Part shown: piece after piece, positions 47,064 through 55,491 of the stretch | Layout: each line of letters opens with the position of its first letter | Numbering within the stretch: the stretch's first letter is position 1 | DNA from: Rhizobium sp. CB3090 | GTDB taxonomy: Bacteria; Pseudomonadota; Alphaproteobacteria; Rhizobiales; Rhizobiaceae | Reading direction: 5' to 3' | DNA: 64,000 nt | Assembly: GCF_029714285.1 (NCBI RefSeq) | Contig: NZ_CP121663.1 | Location: 248,001-312,000 of the forward strand | The notes under the pieces: model-generated | What the model was told of the DNA's origin: nothing | The model's database searches: none | Seen by the model: the letters and a program-made list of their open reading frames with translations, nothing else | Program-made: the position numbers and the translations under genes

Positions 47064-48269
47064 ATGCCTTCCATAGCCGATCGCCTCAAGAACGTCTCCA
47101 TATCCGCTTCTGCTGCCATGACTCAGCGCGCCAGGGAACTGGCCGCCAAGGGCATCAAAGTCGTCAGTCTTTCATCCGGGGAGCCGGACTTTCCAACGCC
47201 TGCCCACGCGATCGAGGCAGCGCATGCCGCAGCGCTGCGCGGCGATACGAAATATCCGCCGATGGACGGCACGCCGGCGCTGAAGGCCGCGATCAGCAGA
47301 AAGTTCAAGCGCGACAACAATCTCGACTACGATGCCAGCCAGATCGTCGTGTCCGGCGGCGGCAAGCAGGTGATCTTCAACGCGATGCTTGCCACCTGCA
47401 ATCCCGGCGACGAGGTCGTCATTCCGACCCCGTCTTGGGTCAGCTACGCCGATATCGTCAAGTTTGCCGGCGGTGTCCCGGTCGCCGTGCCTTGCTTCGA
47501 ACAGGCTGGCTTTAAGCTGCGTCCGGAGGATCTTGAGGCCGCGATCACACCGCGTACGAAATGGCTTATCCTGAACTTCCCGAACAATCCGACGGGTGCT
47601 GCCTGCTCGCGCGCGGAAATGGCTGCCATTGCCGAAGTCATGTTGCGCCATCCGAACGTCTGGATCCTGACTGACGATATCTACGAGCATCTGGTTTATG
47701 GCGGCTTCGAATTCTGCACGATCGCCGATGCGGAGCCCAAGCTTTATGATCGCGTCCTGACGATGAACGGTGTCTCCAAGGCCTATGCCATGACCGGCTG
47801 GCGATTGGGATATTGCGCCAGCGGATCGAAGGAATTGATTGCGGCGATCAGCAACGTCAACGGTCAGAACAGCGGCGGCACGACCACCGTCACACAAGCG
47901 GCGGCCATTGCGGCACTCGACGGGCCTCAAGACCTCCTCAAGGAGCGCGCGGCCATCTACAGGGAAAGGCGCGATTTTGTTCTCGATCAACTGTCGAAGA
48001 TCGAGGGACTGCGCTGCCACAAGCCCGAGGGCGCCTTCTACATCTATCCCAACATGTCCGGTCTGATCGGCAAGACCACCAAGGGCGGACGCAAGATCGA
48101 GACGGATGTCGATTTCGTCATGGCACTTGTGGATGAGCACCACGTCGCGACGGTGCAGGGCGCTGCCTATGGCATGAGCCCCTATTTCCGCATCTCCTAT
48201 GCGACAAGCATGGAAATGCTTGGCGAAGGCTGCGCCCGTATCGCCCAGTTCTGCCGCGATATGCGCTGA
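47064..48269 (+). CDS. Class I aminotransferase (aspartate aminotransferase-like)
   Basis: 401 residues matching the AatA/AspC fold-type I group of rhizobia: VVSLSSGEPDFPTP, KYPPMDGTPALKAAI, SGGGKQVIFNAM, FPNNPTGAACS, LTDDIYEHLVYGG, the PLP lysine in NGVSKAYAMTGWRLGY (about residue 239), and the substrate arginine in FRISYATS near the end. It transfers an amino group between glutamate/aspartate and 2-oxo acids. It follows the PxpA-like gene by 47 bp on the same strand, so it probably belongs to the cassette and could process the amino acid released by it. Exact specificity is uncertain. Confidence 0.86.
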   Translation: MPSIADRLKNVSISASAAMTQRARELAAKGIKVVSLSSGEPDFPTPAHAIEAAHAAALRGDTKYPPMDGTPALKAAISRKFKRDNNLDYDASQIVVSGGGKQVIFNAMLATCNPGDEVVIPTPSWVSYADIVKFAGGVPVAVPCFEQAGFKLRPEDLEAAITPRTKWLILNFPNNPTGAACSRAEMAAIAEVMLRHPNVWILTDDIYEHLVYGGFEFCTIADAEPKLYDRVLTMNGVSKAYAMTGWRLGYCASGSKELIAAISNVNGQNSGGTTTVTQAAAIAALDGPQDLLKERAAIYRERRDFVLDQLSKIEGLRCHKPEGAFYIYPNMSGLIGKTTKGGRKIETDVDFVMALVDEHHVATVQGAAYGMSPYFRISYATSMEMLGEGCARIAQFCRDMR

Positions 48270-48323
48270 TAGATGATCGGGCCGGTTTTCGGGTCGAAAT
48301 CCGCCAACGCCTGCTGTCAGGCT

Positions 48324-49229
48324 TCAGAGCTTCAGGTGTTCGGTCAGCTCGACGAGGATGTCCTTGACGGCGAAGGCCGGCTCCGACAGGGAACTCTGAT
48401 CGGATGTGCAAAGCGACAGCGTTTCCTCGATGCGAGGCGTGACCAGCCGGCAGACGAGAGGCTCGCTCGATTCCGACACGATGCGGTCGGCGATCGCCTT
48501 TGGCATGATGGTCGCGCCAAGGCCGGTGCCAACTGCGCGCGCCAGGGTTCTAACGATTTCGACTTCGGCGACGACTTTGAGATTGATCCGGCTGCGCGTG
48601 AAGGCGGCATCGACGGCCCGGCGTACGAAATTGTAAGCCGGCGGCAACAGCATCGGCATTCCATCCAGCGCGCTGACCGGCACGGGCTTCGGGTCTGAAT
48701 CGATCGCGAAATTGCGGTGGGCAACGAAATAGAATTCCTCTCTGAGGATCGGTTCGAACCGTACGCCCTTGATCGGCCCGACGCCGTGGATCAACGCCAT
48801 TTCCAGCCGACCGTTCATGATCATCTGACTGTAGGTCTGACCGACACTCTCCGTCAGATGCAGCAGAATCCCGGGGTGCCTCTTTCTTGTTTCCGCCAGA
48901 AGATCGACCGAAAGAGTGGCGGCACTGCTGAAAGGCACGAGGCCGACAGAAACCCGCCCCGCAAGCGAATTGCCGGCGGCGGCTGCATCCGTCTGTGCCT
49001 GTTCCATCTGGCGGAGAATGATCTGCGCATGCCGGTAGACCGCATGTCCGGCATCGGTCATGCTGACGCCCTGCTGGCTTCGGATCAGGAGTTTCTGGCC
49101 GAAATGCTCCTCGAGCGCCGCCAACTGCTGGCTGAGTGCCGGCTGGGCGAGGTGCAGGATATCGGCAGCCCGCGTGATGCTGCCGCTGTCCACGATGGCG
49201 ATGAAGGATTTGAAACGTCTAATATCCAT
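48324..49229 (-). CDS. LysR family transcriptional regulator
   Basis: 301 residues. The N-terminal helix-turn-helix reads FIAIVDSGSITRAADILHLAQPALSQQLAALEEHFGQKLLIRSQQG; the effector domain includes RVSVGLVPFSSAATLSVDLLAETRKRHPGI, LEMALIHGV and a C-terminal TGLGATIMPKA. It resembles the Nac/CynR-like branch. The start at 49229 is chosen because it places the HTH at residue 10; the frame continues to 49382 with unrelated residues. It is divergent from the SDR-ABC transporter-RraA genes (241 bp between starts), which are its likely targets, and convergent with the aminotransferase gene. Confidence 0.9.
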   Translation of the reverse strand: MDIRRFKSFIAIVDSGSITRAADILHLAQPALSQQLAALEEHFGQKLLIRSQQGVSMTDAGHAVYRHAQIILRQMEQAQTDAAAAGNSLAGRVSVGLVPFSSAATLSVDLLAETRKRHPGILLHLTESVGQTYSQMIMNGRLEMALIHGVGPIKGVRFEPILREEFYFVAHRNFAIDSDPKPVPVSALDGMPMLLPPAYNFVRRAVDAAFTRSRINLKVVAEVEIVRTLARAVGTGLGATIMPKAIADRIVSESSEPLVCRLVTPRIEETLSLCTSDQSSLSEPAFAVKDILVELTEHLKL

Positions 49230-49393
49230 GGCATTGGGTGCTATTCTGTCTTTGCGGGCATGTTTGCAGACGCGCATCCGTTTTGCAACGCGGACTGATG
49301 CGGGAAAGCCATGCGGGCTCCGGCAAAAAGAGGCAATTGCCCGCGCCCGCGACCCGCTCGCCCGTGGCCGGCCAGTCTCCATAAAAGTTACTT

Positions 49394-49410
49394 ATTACTC
49401 CAAAAGTAAT
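49394..49410. promoter_or_regulatory. Candidate LysR-binding box
   Basis: ATTACT-CCAAA-AGTAAT is a perfect 6-bp inverted repeat with a 5-bp spacer, which fits T-N11-A. It lies between the LysR start (49229) and the divergent dehydrogenase start (49471), about 60 bp before the latter, where LysR activator sites usually sit. Confidence 0.55.
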
Positions 49411-49470
49411 CGGTCTTAGGCAAGCAGTTAAAGCTCCGCTAATCTCCATGGCAACAAAAAGGGGATCAGA

Positions 49471-50250
49471 ATGCCATTCTCCGATTACAAGACCGCGTTG
49501 GTCACTGGCGCTTCCTCCGGCATCGGCGCAGCCGTCGTAGAGCGGCTTCGCCGCGAGAACATCGAAGTGCATGCGATTGCTCGCAGCGCCGGTCCGCTGA
49601 AGGAACTGGCGGAACGCACGGGATGCGTTGCACACGTCATCGATGTGACAGATCGCGCGGCCATTGCCGAACTCGCGAACCGCGTTCAGTTCGACATTCT
49701 GATCAACAATGCCGGCGTCGACCGGCCGAAAAAATTCCTTCAAGCCGACGAAGAGGACATAGACCTCCTCGTCGACGTCAATCTCCGCGCCGTCCTGCAT
49801 ATCTGCCGTCTGATCGTGCCGGGAATGGTGGCGCGCGACCGCGGCCATGTCGTCAACGTCTCCTCGATTGCCGGCAACTATAATTTCGGCGGCAACTCCA
49901 CCTATCATGCCGTCAAAGCGGGCGTCGCCATGCTGTCGAACCAGTTGCGTATCGATGCGTTCGGCAAGCGCGTCCGCGTGACCGAAATCTGCCCCGGCCG
50001 CGTCGCGACCGATATTTTCAATCACGTCCATGGCAGCGACCCGAGTGTGCGCGAACGTTTCATCGACGGTTTCGAGCTGCCGCAAGCCGTCGATATCGCA
50101 GAGGCGATCGCCTTTGCTATCGCCGCGCCGGTCGCGGTCAATATCGGCCACATGGAAATCACCCCGACATTGCAGGTGATGGGCGGCCTTCAGACGGCAA
50201 AGCCAGAGACCCCAGCCGCCAAATCCGACGCGGAAGGTGCCAAGCGGTGA
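49471..50250 (+). CDS. Short-chain dehydrogenase/reductase (SDR)
   Basis: 259 residues of the classical SDR type: cofactor loop VTGASSGIGAAVV, LINNAGVD, catalytic serine in VVNVSSIAGNYNFGGNSTYHAVKAGVAML (the Y-x-x-x-K pair follows) and ICPGRVATDIF. It resembles YdfG/serine-dehydrogenase-like enzymes, which oxidise 3-hydroxy acids with NADP. GGGG precedes the ATG. Its stop overlaps the permease start (GTGA), so it is cotranscribed with an amino-acid ABC transporter. The substrate probably derives from the imported compound but is unknown. The Ala-rich C-terminal tail (from about 240) is unusual for the family. Confidence 0.85.
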   Translation: MPFSDYKTALVTGASSGIGAAVVERLRRENIEVHAIARSAGPLKELAERTGCVAHVIDVTDRAAIAELANRVQFDILINNAGVDRPKKFLQADEEDIDLLVDVNLRAVLHICRLIVPGMVARDRGHVVNVSSIAGNYNFGGNSTYHAVKAGVAMLSNQLRIDAFGKRVRVTEICPGRVATDIFNHVHGSDPSVRERFIDGFELPQAVDIAEAIAFAIAAPVAVNIGHMEITPTLQVMGGLQTAKPETPAAKSDAEGAKR

Positions 50251-50954
50251 GCGGGTTCGATCTCTCGGCCATCCTGAGCAATCCGGACTATCTGACGATG
50301 CTCCTGCAGGGCATCGAGATGACTTTCGTCATCTACATCGGCTCCTGGCTGCTTGCCATGACGCTCGCCATTCTGCTTTTTGCGTTCCGCATGTCGCCAC
50401 TTCGTATTGGTGACCCCGTCGTAAAAGCCTACGTCTCCTATCACCGCAATGTTCCGACCCTTGTGCAGCTCATGCTGTGGTATTTCGGGATCTATTCGCT
50501 GATGCCACAAGGCGCGACCGACTGGCTCGCCAACCATAATGCCGAGGCCATATTCGCAGTCATCGGGCTGGGTTTGTGTCAAGCGGCCTATTTCAGTGAG
50601 GACTTGCGTTCCGGCCTTCGTTCCGTCGGTCCAGGGCAGATGGAGGCCGCCAAAGCTCTCGGGCATGGCTACCTCTCCGCAATGCGTTTCGTGATCATGC
50701 CCCAGGGCCTGCGTAATGCACTGCCGCCACTGATCAATCACAGTGTATCCCTTTTCAAAAACAGCAGTCTCGCTATCGTCGTCGGTGCGTCTGAGCTTAC
50801 GCATGCGATCAAGGAGATCGACAACGTCAGTTTCCGCACCTTTGAGATCTACCTGATCGGCACCGTAATCTATCTGTTCTTCTCCCTCATCATCATGGCG
50901 TTGGGTGCATATCTCTCCATGCGATCCGATCCGGTGCGGAGGGCGCGGGCATGA
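50247..50954 (+). CDS. Polar amino-acid ABC transporter permease (first)
   Basis: 235 residues starting at GTG, overlapping the dehydrogenase stop (GTGA). HisM/GltJ-type permease with about five membrane spans and the EAA loop QMEAAKALGHGYLSAMRFVIMPQGLRNALPPLINHSVSLFKNSSLAIVVG. The N-terminal MLLQGIEMTFVIYIGSWLLAMTLAILL is typical. It works at the inner membrane with the second permease, the ATPase at 51706 and the binding protein at 52607. The transported amino acid or analogue is not predictable. Confidence 0.9.
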   Translation: MSGFDLSAILSNPDYLTMLLQGIEMTFVIYIGSWLLAMTLAILLFAFRMSPLRIGDPVVKAYVSYHRNVPTLVQLMLWYFGIYSLMPQGATDWLANHNAEAIFAVIGLGLCQAAYFSEDLRSGLRSVGPGQMEAAKALGHGYLSAMRFVIMPQGLRNALPPLINHSVSLFKNSSLAIVVGASELTHAIKEIDNVSFRTFEIYLIGTVIYLFFSLIIMALGAYLSMRSDPVRRARA

Positions 50955-51709
50955 TCCAGGACGTCATCAATATCATCCATGACTATTGGCTTCTGCTGCT
51001 GATCGGCCAGTATCCCAACGGCCCGCTGGGCGGTCTTGCCAATACGCTTATCCTTTCCGCACTCGCCATCGCGCTCGCATTCCCGGTCAGCATCCTGCTT
51101 GCAATGGCGCGCCTTTCCAAATGGGCGGTCCTCAGATGGCCGGTGACCGGTCTGGTCTACATCACACGCGGCGTTCCGCTGCTGATGCTGATCCTTTGGT
51201 CCTATTTCCTCGTTCCGTTATGGACCGGCGCCGACGTGCCAAGTTTCCTGATCATGCTGGTAACGCTTGTCATCTACGAAGGCGCGTTCTTGAGCGAGGT
51301 CGTGCGGGCCGGCATTGTTTCACTGGGCCAAGGGCAAATGGACGCCGCCAGGGCCCTCGGCCATAGTTATATCGGAGCGATGCGCTTCGTGATCCTGCCG
51401 CAGGCGCTCTACAATATGATCCCGAGCATGATTTCGACGTTCGTCTCGACGATCAAGGACACGACGCTTGGTTATGTCATCAACGTGCCGGATCTCACGT
51501 TCGCGGCAAGCCAGGTGAACAACCAACTTCTCTCGCAGCCCTTCCAGGTCTTCTTCATCCTCGCCGCGGTCTACTATCTCCTTTGCTGGAGCCTTACCCA
51601 AATCGCCAACAGCGTGGAAAAGCGAATTACTCGCCGACGCGCGGGGCCGAGCAAAGCTCGCCTTCGCACCGATGTCGTTCCTCTCAAAACATTTAGGGAG
51701 CAGCTATGA
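50951..51709 (+). CDS. Polar amino-acid ABC transporter permease (second)
   Basis: 252 residues, overlapping the first permease by ATGA. It shows GltK/HisQ-type features: [32 protein letters not shown], the conserved [20 protein letters not shown], and the EAA loop [37 protein letters not shown] followed by [11 protein letters not shown] basic cytoplasmic tail ([16 protein letters not shown]) ends the protein. It forms the heterodimeric channel with the upstream permease. Its stop overlaps the ATPase start. Confidence 0.9.
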   Translation: MIQDVINIIHDYWLLLLIGQYPNGPLGGLANTLILSALAIALAFPVSILLAMARLSKWAVLRWPVTGLVYITRGVPLLMLILWSYFLVPLWTGADVPSFLIMLVTLVIYEGAFLSEVVRAGIVSLGQGQMDAARALGHSYIGAMRFVILPQALYNMIPSMISTFVSTIKDTTLGYVINVPDLTFAASQVNNQLLSQPFQVFFILAAVYYLLCWSLTQIANSVEKRITRRRAGPSKARLRTDVVPLKTFREQL

Positions 51710-52473
51710 GCATCCCAGTTCCCGGGCCGCAGGACCCTCAGGAGATCCGTCTTCACGAGGTCTGCAAGAGCTACGGTCATTACCAGGTGTTGAAGAACAT
51801 CAACGCCGATGTCAGCCGCGGCGAGGTCGTCGTCATTTGTGGGCCGTCCGGTTCCGGCAAGTCCACCCTGATCCGTACGGTCAACAGGCTGGAGGAGATC
51901 AACAGCGGTTCGATAGATTTCGAAGGCAAGAATATTCATGCTCCGATGAGCGGTTCTGAGCTAAACCGGCTACGTAGCCGGATCGGTTTCGTTTTTCAGA
52001 ATTTCAACCTGTTTCCCCATTTGTCTGTCATCGACAACATTTCCATGTCGCCAATCCGGGTGAAGGGCGTGCCGGCGAACGTCGCGCGCGACAAGGCCGT
52101 TGCGCTGCTTCATCGCGTCGGCCTTGCCGACAAGGCAAATGCCTATCCCGGTCAGCTTTCGGGTGGTCAGCAGCAGCGTGTGGCCATCGCCCGCGCGCTC
52201 GCGATGGAGCCGCCTGTCATGCTCTTTGATGAACCGACGAGCGCGCTCGATCCGGAGATGGTGGGCGAGGTGCTGAGCGTCATGAAAAGCCTGGCGGCCG
52301 AAGGAATGACCATGCTCTGCGTCACGCATGAAATGGGCTTTGCCCGCGATGTGGCCGACCGCATTTGGTTCATCGATGCTGGTGAGATCCTGGAGACCGC
52401 TCCGCCGGAAGAGTTCTTTAAAAATCCCCGCCATCCCAGAGCTCAGCGCTTTCTTTCCGATCTGCGCCACTAG
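51706..52473 (+). CDS. Amino-acid ABC transporter ATP-binding protein
   Basis: 255 residues of the GlnQ/HisP type: Walker [21 protein letters not shown]-loop [13 protein letters not shown], signature [19 protein letters not shown], Walker [21 protein letters not shown] and H-loop [14 protein letters not shown]. It overlaps the second permease by ATGA. Right after its stop comes a RIME-like repeat (52473-52574), then the binding-protein gene, so the repeat interrupts the operon between ATPase and binding protein and may affect their relative expression. Confidence 0.92.
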   Translation: MSIPVPGPQDPQEIRLHEVCKSYGHYQVLKNINADVSRGEVVVICGPSGSGKSTLIRTVNRLEEINSGSIDFEGKNIHAPMSGSELNRLRSRIGFVFQNFNLFPHLSVIDNISMSPIRVKGVPANVARDKAVALLHRVGLADKANAYPGQLSGGQQQRVAIARALAMEPPVMLFDEPTSALDPEMVGEVLSVMKSLAAEGMTMLCVTHEMGFARDVADRIWFIDAGEILETAPPEEFFKNPRHPRAQRFLSDLRH

Positions 52474-52574
52474 AGCAATTCCAGGAAAAGTGCATGAGCC
52501 GCTTTCCGTCCGGAATTGTGAAAAAACAAAGAGATAGAGCGGTTCCAAGATTCCGTGAAAAGCTGAACCGCTCT
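52473..52574. repeat. Mosaic intergenic palindromic repeat (RIME-like), copy 3
   Basis: Two modules: CAATTCC...GGAATTG (enclosing AGGAAAAGTGC...GCTTTCCGTC) and AGAGCGGTTC...GAACCGCTCT, joined by a linker with AAAAAACAAAGAGAT. It is nearly the reverse complement of the copy at 60493-60598, so the two form an inverted pair about 8 kb apart around the betaine genes. Confidence 0.75.
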
Positions 52575-52606
52575 GGGCATCACAAATCATAACAAGGAGA
52601 ACAGCA

Positions 52607-53443
52607 ATGAACTGGAAATGCTTCACTATACCGCTGGCAGTCGCGGGCATCGCAGTCGCCATGCCGGCCAAGGCCGATCAACTCGACACGATCATGTCGG
52701 CAAAGACACTGCGCTGCGCGACCTATGCGGATGTCCCGCCGTTTTCCTCTCCTGATCCCAAGACCCGCGAAATGGTTGGGTTCGACGTCGATCTGTGCAA
52801 GGCGATCGCAAACGAACTCGGCGTGAAAGCCGAGATCAAGCCGATTTCGGTCGAGGCGCGCGTCCCTGAAGTCAAGCTTGGCCGCGTCGACATCACGGTC
52901 GCCAACCTTGCCTACACGCTGAGCCGCGCCGAGCAGATCCAGTTCAGCGATCCCTATTATGTTGCCAAGGAAATGCTCATTGTTCCCGCCGATGACGCCG
53001 GCAAGAAGAAGGCCGATTACGAAGGCCAGCGTCTTGCCTCGACCAAGGGCTCGACCTCGGAACTGGCGATCAAGCTCAACAAATCCGACCCGCTCACCTT
53101 CCAGGATACGGGATCTGCCTACCTCGCCGTTCAGCAGGGCAAGGCGCGCGGCATGGTGGCGAACACCATGACGACGACGCTGCTGGTCAACCAGTCGCAG
53201 ACCAAGGGCAAGAAAATGCGCATGATCGACGAGCCGATGCTGTTGGAGCCGGTCGGTGTCGGCATGCAGAAGGACCAGCCTGCGCTAACCGCAAAGATCA
53301 ACGCAATCCTGCACAAGCTCGACGACTCCGGCGAGATCAACAAGATCTGGGACAAATGGCTTGGCCCGAACACCGAATACAAGATGACCCGCAACGAGAA
53401 GGTCGTACCGATCTCCGAATTGAAGTTCGACCCGATCCCCTAA
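52607..53443 (+). CDS. Periplasmic amino-acid-binding protein of the ABC transporter
   Basis: 278 residues with a signal peptide (residues 1-23, ending AMPAKA). Family-3 binding-protein motifs are present: LRCATYADVPPFSSPDPKTREMVGFDVDLCKAIANELGVKAE, RVDITVANLAYTLSRAEQIQFSDPYYVAKEML and NAILHKLDDSGEINKIWDKWLG. It delivers the substrate to the permeases at 50247 and 50951. The motif around residue 84 reads ISVEARVPEVKLGR instead of the common NRIPLLQSGK, so the ligand may be atypical. AAGGAGA precedes the ATG. It is separated from the ATPase gene by a mosaic repeat and from the RraA-like gene by a hairpin. Confidence 0.9.
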   Translation: MNWKCFTIPLAVAGIAVAMPAKADQLDTIMSAKTLRCATYADVPPFSSPDPKTREMVGFDVDLCKAIANELGVKAEIKPISVEARVPEVKLGRVDITVANLAYTLSRAEQIQFSDPYYVAKEMLIVPADDAGKKKADYEGQRLASTKGSTSELAIKLNKSDPLTFQDTGSAYLAVQQGKARGMVANTMTTTLLVNQSQTKGKKMRMIDEPMLLEPVGVGMQKDQPALTAKINAILHKLDDSGEINKIWDKWLGPNTEYKMTRNEKVVPISELKFDPIP

Positions 53444-53457
53444 CGCCGTTGTCGATC

Positions 53458-53482
53458 GCCGGCGGCAATGCCTGCCGCCGGC
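53458..53482 (+). terminator. Hairpin after the binding-protein gene
   Basis: GCCGGCGGCA-atgcc-TGCCGCCGGC is a perfect 10-bp stem with a 5-nt loop between the binding-protein stop and the next gene. There is no T-run after it, so it is more likely an mRNA-stabilising or attenuating hairpin than a full terminator. Such hairpins often raise binding-protein expression. Confidence 0.6.
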
Positions 53483-53501
53483 CTAACCATGAGAAGTTTC
53501 C

Positions 53502-54176
53502 ATGACCCACATCAAAGATATCGCCGAACGACCGAGCAAAGCAGACATCGAGGCGCTCTCCAAATTTTCGCCCGCAACGATCCATGAGGCCCAGGGCCGC
53601 CGCGGCGCACTGTCCTCACGCTTGAAGCCCGTGGACTATCGCATGAAGCTTTGCGGCCCGGCCTTCACGGTGAAGTGCGCGCCGCGCGACAACATCATGC
53701 TGCAGCTTGCGATCAACTACGCAAGGCCGGGCGACATCATCGTCGTCTCCGCGGGCGAATATGAGGAAGCGGGCTCCTTCGGCGATGTTCTGGCCAATGC
53801 CTGCCTCGCCAAGGGCATCGGCGGATTGGTGACCGATACTGGCGTGCGCGATACGCTTCAGTTGCGGCAACTCGGATTTCCGGTCTTCTCGCTCAGCGTC
53901 TGCATCAAAGGCACGGTCAAGGAGACGATCGCAGCGGTCAACGATCCTGTCATCGTCGGCGGAGAGATCATCAATCCCGGCGATATCGTCGTCGGCGACG
54001 CGGACGGTCTCGTTGTCGTTCGTAGAGGAGACGCGCAAGAGGCAGCGCGGCTTTCGCAGGCGCGTGAGGATGCCGAGGCAGGCTATATCGAAGCCTACAA
54101 GCAAGGCAAATCGGTCATCGAAGTCAGCAAGCTTGAACCAGTGCTGAAAGCCAAGGGTCTCATCGTCGATATCTGA
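53502..54176 (+). CDS. RraA/HMG-aldolase family protein
   Basis: 224 residues of the RraA-like fold shared by 4-hydroxy-4-methyl-2-oxoglutarate aldolases and oxaloacetate decarboxylases: FSPATIHEAQGRRGALSSRLKPV, GPAFTVKCAPRDNIMLQLAINYARPGDIIVV, FGDVLANACLAKGIGGLVTDTGVRDT (the metal and substrate loop) and INPGDIVVGDADGLVVVRRGDA. Where many members have VxDGxxRD this one has VTDTGVRD. It follows the binding protein by 58 bp and closes the SDR-ABC set, so an aldol cleavage or decarboxylation of the imported compound's product is inferred. True RraA (RNase E regulator) is unlikely given context and length. Confidence 0.82.
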   Translation: MTHIKDIAERPSKADIEALSKFSPATIHEAQGRRGALSSRLKPVDYRMKLCGPAFTVKCAPRDNIMLQLAINYARPGDIIVVSAGEYEEAGSFGDVLANACLAKGIGGLVTDTGVRDTLQLRQLGFPVFSLSVCIKGTVKETIAAVNDPVIVGGEIINPGDIVVGDADGLVVVRRGDAQEAARLSQAREDAEAGYIEAYKQGKSVIEVSKLEPVLKAKGLIVDI

Positions 54177-54214
54177 CGGTATCTTTGAGCCATCCCCTCC
54201 CAAGCGGATAGCTC

Positions 54215-54252
54215 TCGGTTCGCTCGCATTCTACTCCTGGCGAGCGAACCGA
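54215..54252. terminator. Bidirectional terminator between convergent genes
   Basis: TCGGTTCGCTCGC (54215-54227) and GCGAGCGAACCGA (54240-54252) form a perfect 13-bp stem with a 12-nt loop, and outer AGCT bases extend it. On the plus strand CTCAACTTTTAG follows. It lies between the RraA-like gene and gbcB, which converge. Confidence 0.8.
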
Positions 54253-54392
54253 AGCTCAACTTTTAGTGCGAGAGCCAATGTAAGACCGACCACGGCCACC
54301 GCAATTTCAGCGGTTTCCGGCAAAGACCGCACCCGCAGGATACGGCGCCTTCAGGAAAGCGACGCCACCGATATCTGTGGGCGCGCTCCATC

Positions 54393-55490
54393 TCACGCCT
54401 CGATCGACACATCTCCGATTGGCTGCGAGCAGCAGGCCAGGATGTAGCCTTCCTCGATTTCCTCATCGAGAATGCCGCCGTTGTGACGCATATCGACTTC
54501 GCCGGAAACCTTCATGATACGGCAAGTGCCGCATAGGCCACCCTCGCAGGCAGCACCGATGCGTACGCCGATGGCGCGGGCCGTCTGCAGGATCGTCTGG
54601 CCAGGCGGGCATTTTGCGTCCTTGCCGGCCATGGTGAAGGTGACCGTCGCAACCGCATCGGCATCGGTCTCGCCCGGGCCGGCGCGCACCGCAAGTTCCT
54701 CGGCGGCGGGTGCTGCCGCCGGCTGGAAGCTTTCCTCATGGTAACGGTCCATGTTGAAGCCGCAGACCTTCAACATGTCGCGCACGCCGCGCATGAAGGG
54801 CTCGGGACCGCAACAAAACACCGTGCGCTCGCGGAAGTCGGGGGTGAGCAATGAAAGACGAGCCGCATCGATGCGGCCACGCAGCCCATGCCAGCCGTCA
54901 CGCGGATTGTGGTTCTTGACGATGAAGCCGAGCGAAAGCTTCGGCATCTGCGCCGCGAGACATTCAAGTTCCGTCTTGAAGAGCAGGTCGTCCGGTGTGC
55001 GGGCGCAGGAGATGAAGGCAACGTCCGCCTGCGGCGTGCAGTCTGCCATCCAGCGGATCATCGACATCATCGGTGTGATGCCGGAGCCGCCGGAGATGAA
55101 GAGATATTTTTCGCCGGGATGGCGCACGAATGAGAAGTCGCCGAGCGGCCCGAAGGCCTTCAGCTTCATACCTGGCCTCAGATTGTCGAACATCCAGCGC
55201 GTACCGATGCTCGTCGCCTGGGCCTTCACCGTCACGGAGACGGAAAAGGGTCGTGAGGGCGTCGACGACAGCGTATAGGTGCGGAATACCGGCTCGTTCT
55301 CGGAAACGGGTAACTCCAGGGTCACAAATTGGCCCGGCAAATATCGGAACCAATTGTCTCGGTCGGAGCGGAACGTGAAGGTCATTACGTCCGCCGTCTC
55401 CTCCGTGGCGGCGATGCACTCCAACAGGTCGTGGCGGTCATTCCACGGCTGCAGTTCGTCGAAGTGGCGAAATGTGCTGACGGTCGTCAT
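54393..55490 (-). CDS. gbcB: Glycine betaine monooxygenase reductase subunit
   Basis: 365 residues. The FAD/NAD oxidoreductase half contains the flavin motif FRTYTLSSTP, the NAD loop LFISGGSGITPMMSMIRWM and CCGPEPFMRGVRDML. The C-terminal plant-type ferredoxin has Cys at about 315, 320, 323 and 353 (CEGGLCGTC...ACC) for one [2Fe-2S] cluster. It passes electrons from NADH to the Rieske oxygenase encoded just upstream; gbcA stops 1 nt before this ATG. Length and order match the Pseudomonas/rhizobial GbcB type. Other Rieske reductases are similar, but gbcA and the betaine transporter nearby support the assignment. Confidence 0.86.
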   Translation of the reverse strand: MTTVSTFRHFDELQPWNDRHDLLECIAATEETADVMTFTFRSDRDNWFRYLPGQFVTLELPVSENEPVFRTYTLSSTPSRPFSVSVTVKAQATSIGTRWMFDNLRPGMKLKAFGPLGDFSFVRHPGEKYLFISGGSGITPMMSMIRWMADCTPQADVAFISCARTPDDLLFKTELECLAAQMPKLSLGFIVKNHNPRDGWHGLRGRIDAARLSLLTPDFRERTVFCCGPEPFMRGVRDMLKVCGFNMDRYHEESFQPAAAPAAEELAVRAGPGETDADAVATVTFTMAGKDAKCPPGQTILQTARAIGVRIGAACEGGLCGTCRIMKVSGEVDMRHNGGILDEEIEEGYILACCSQPIGDVSIEA

Positions 55491-55491
55491 A

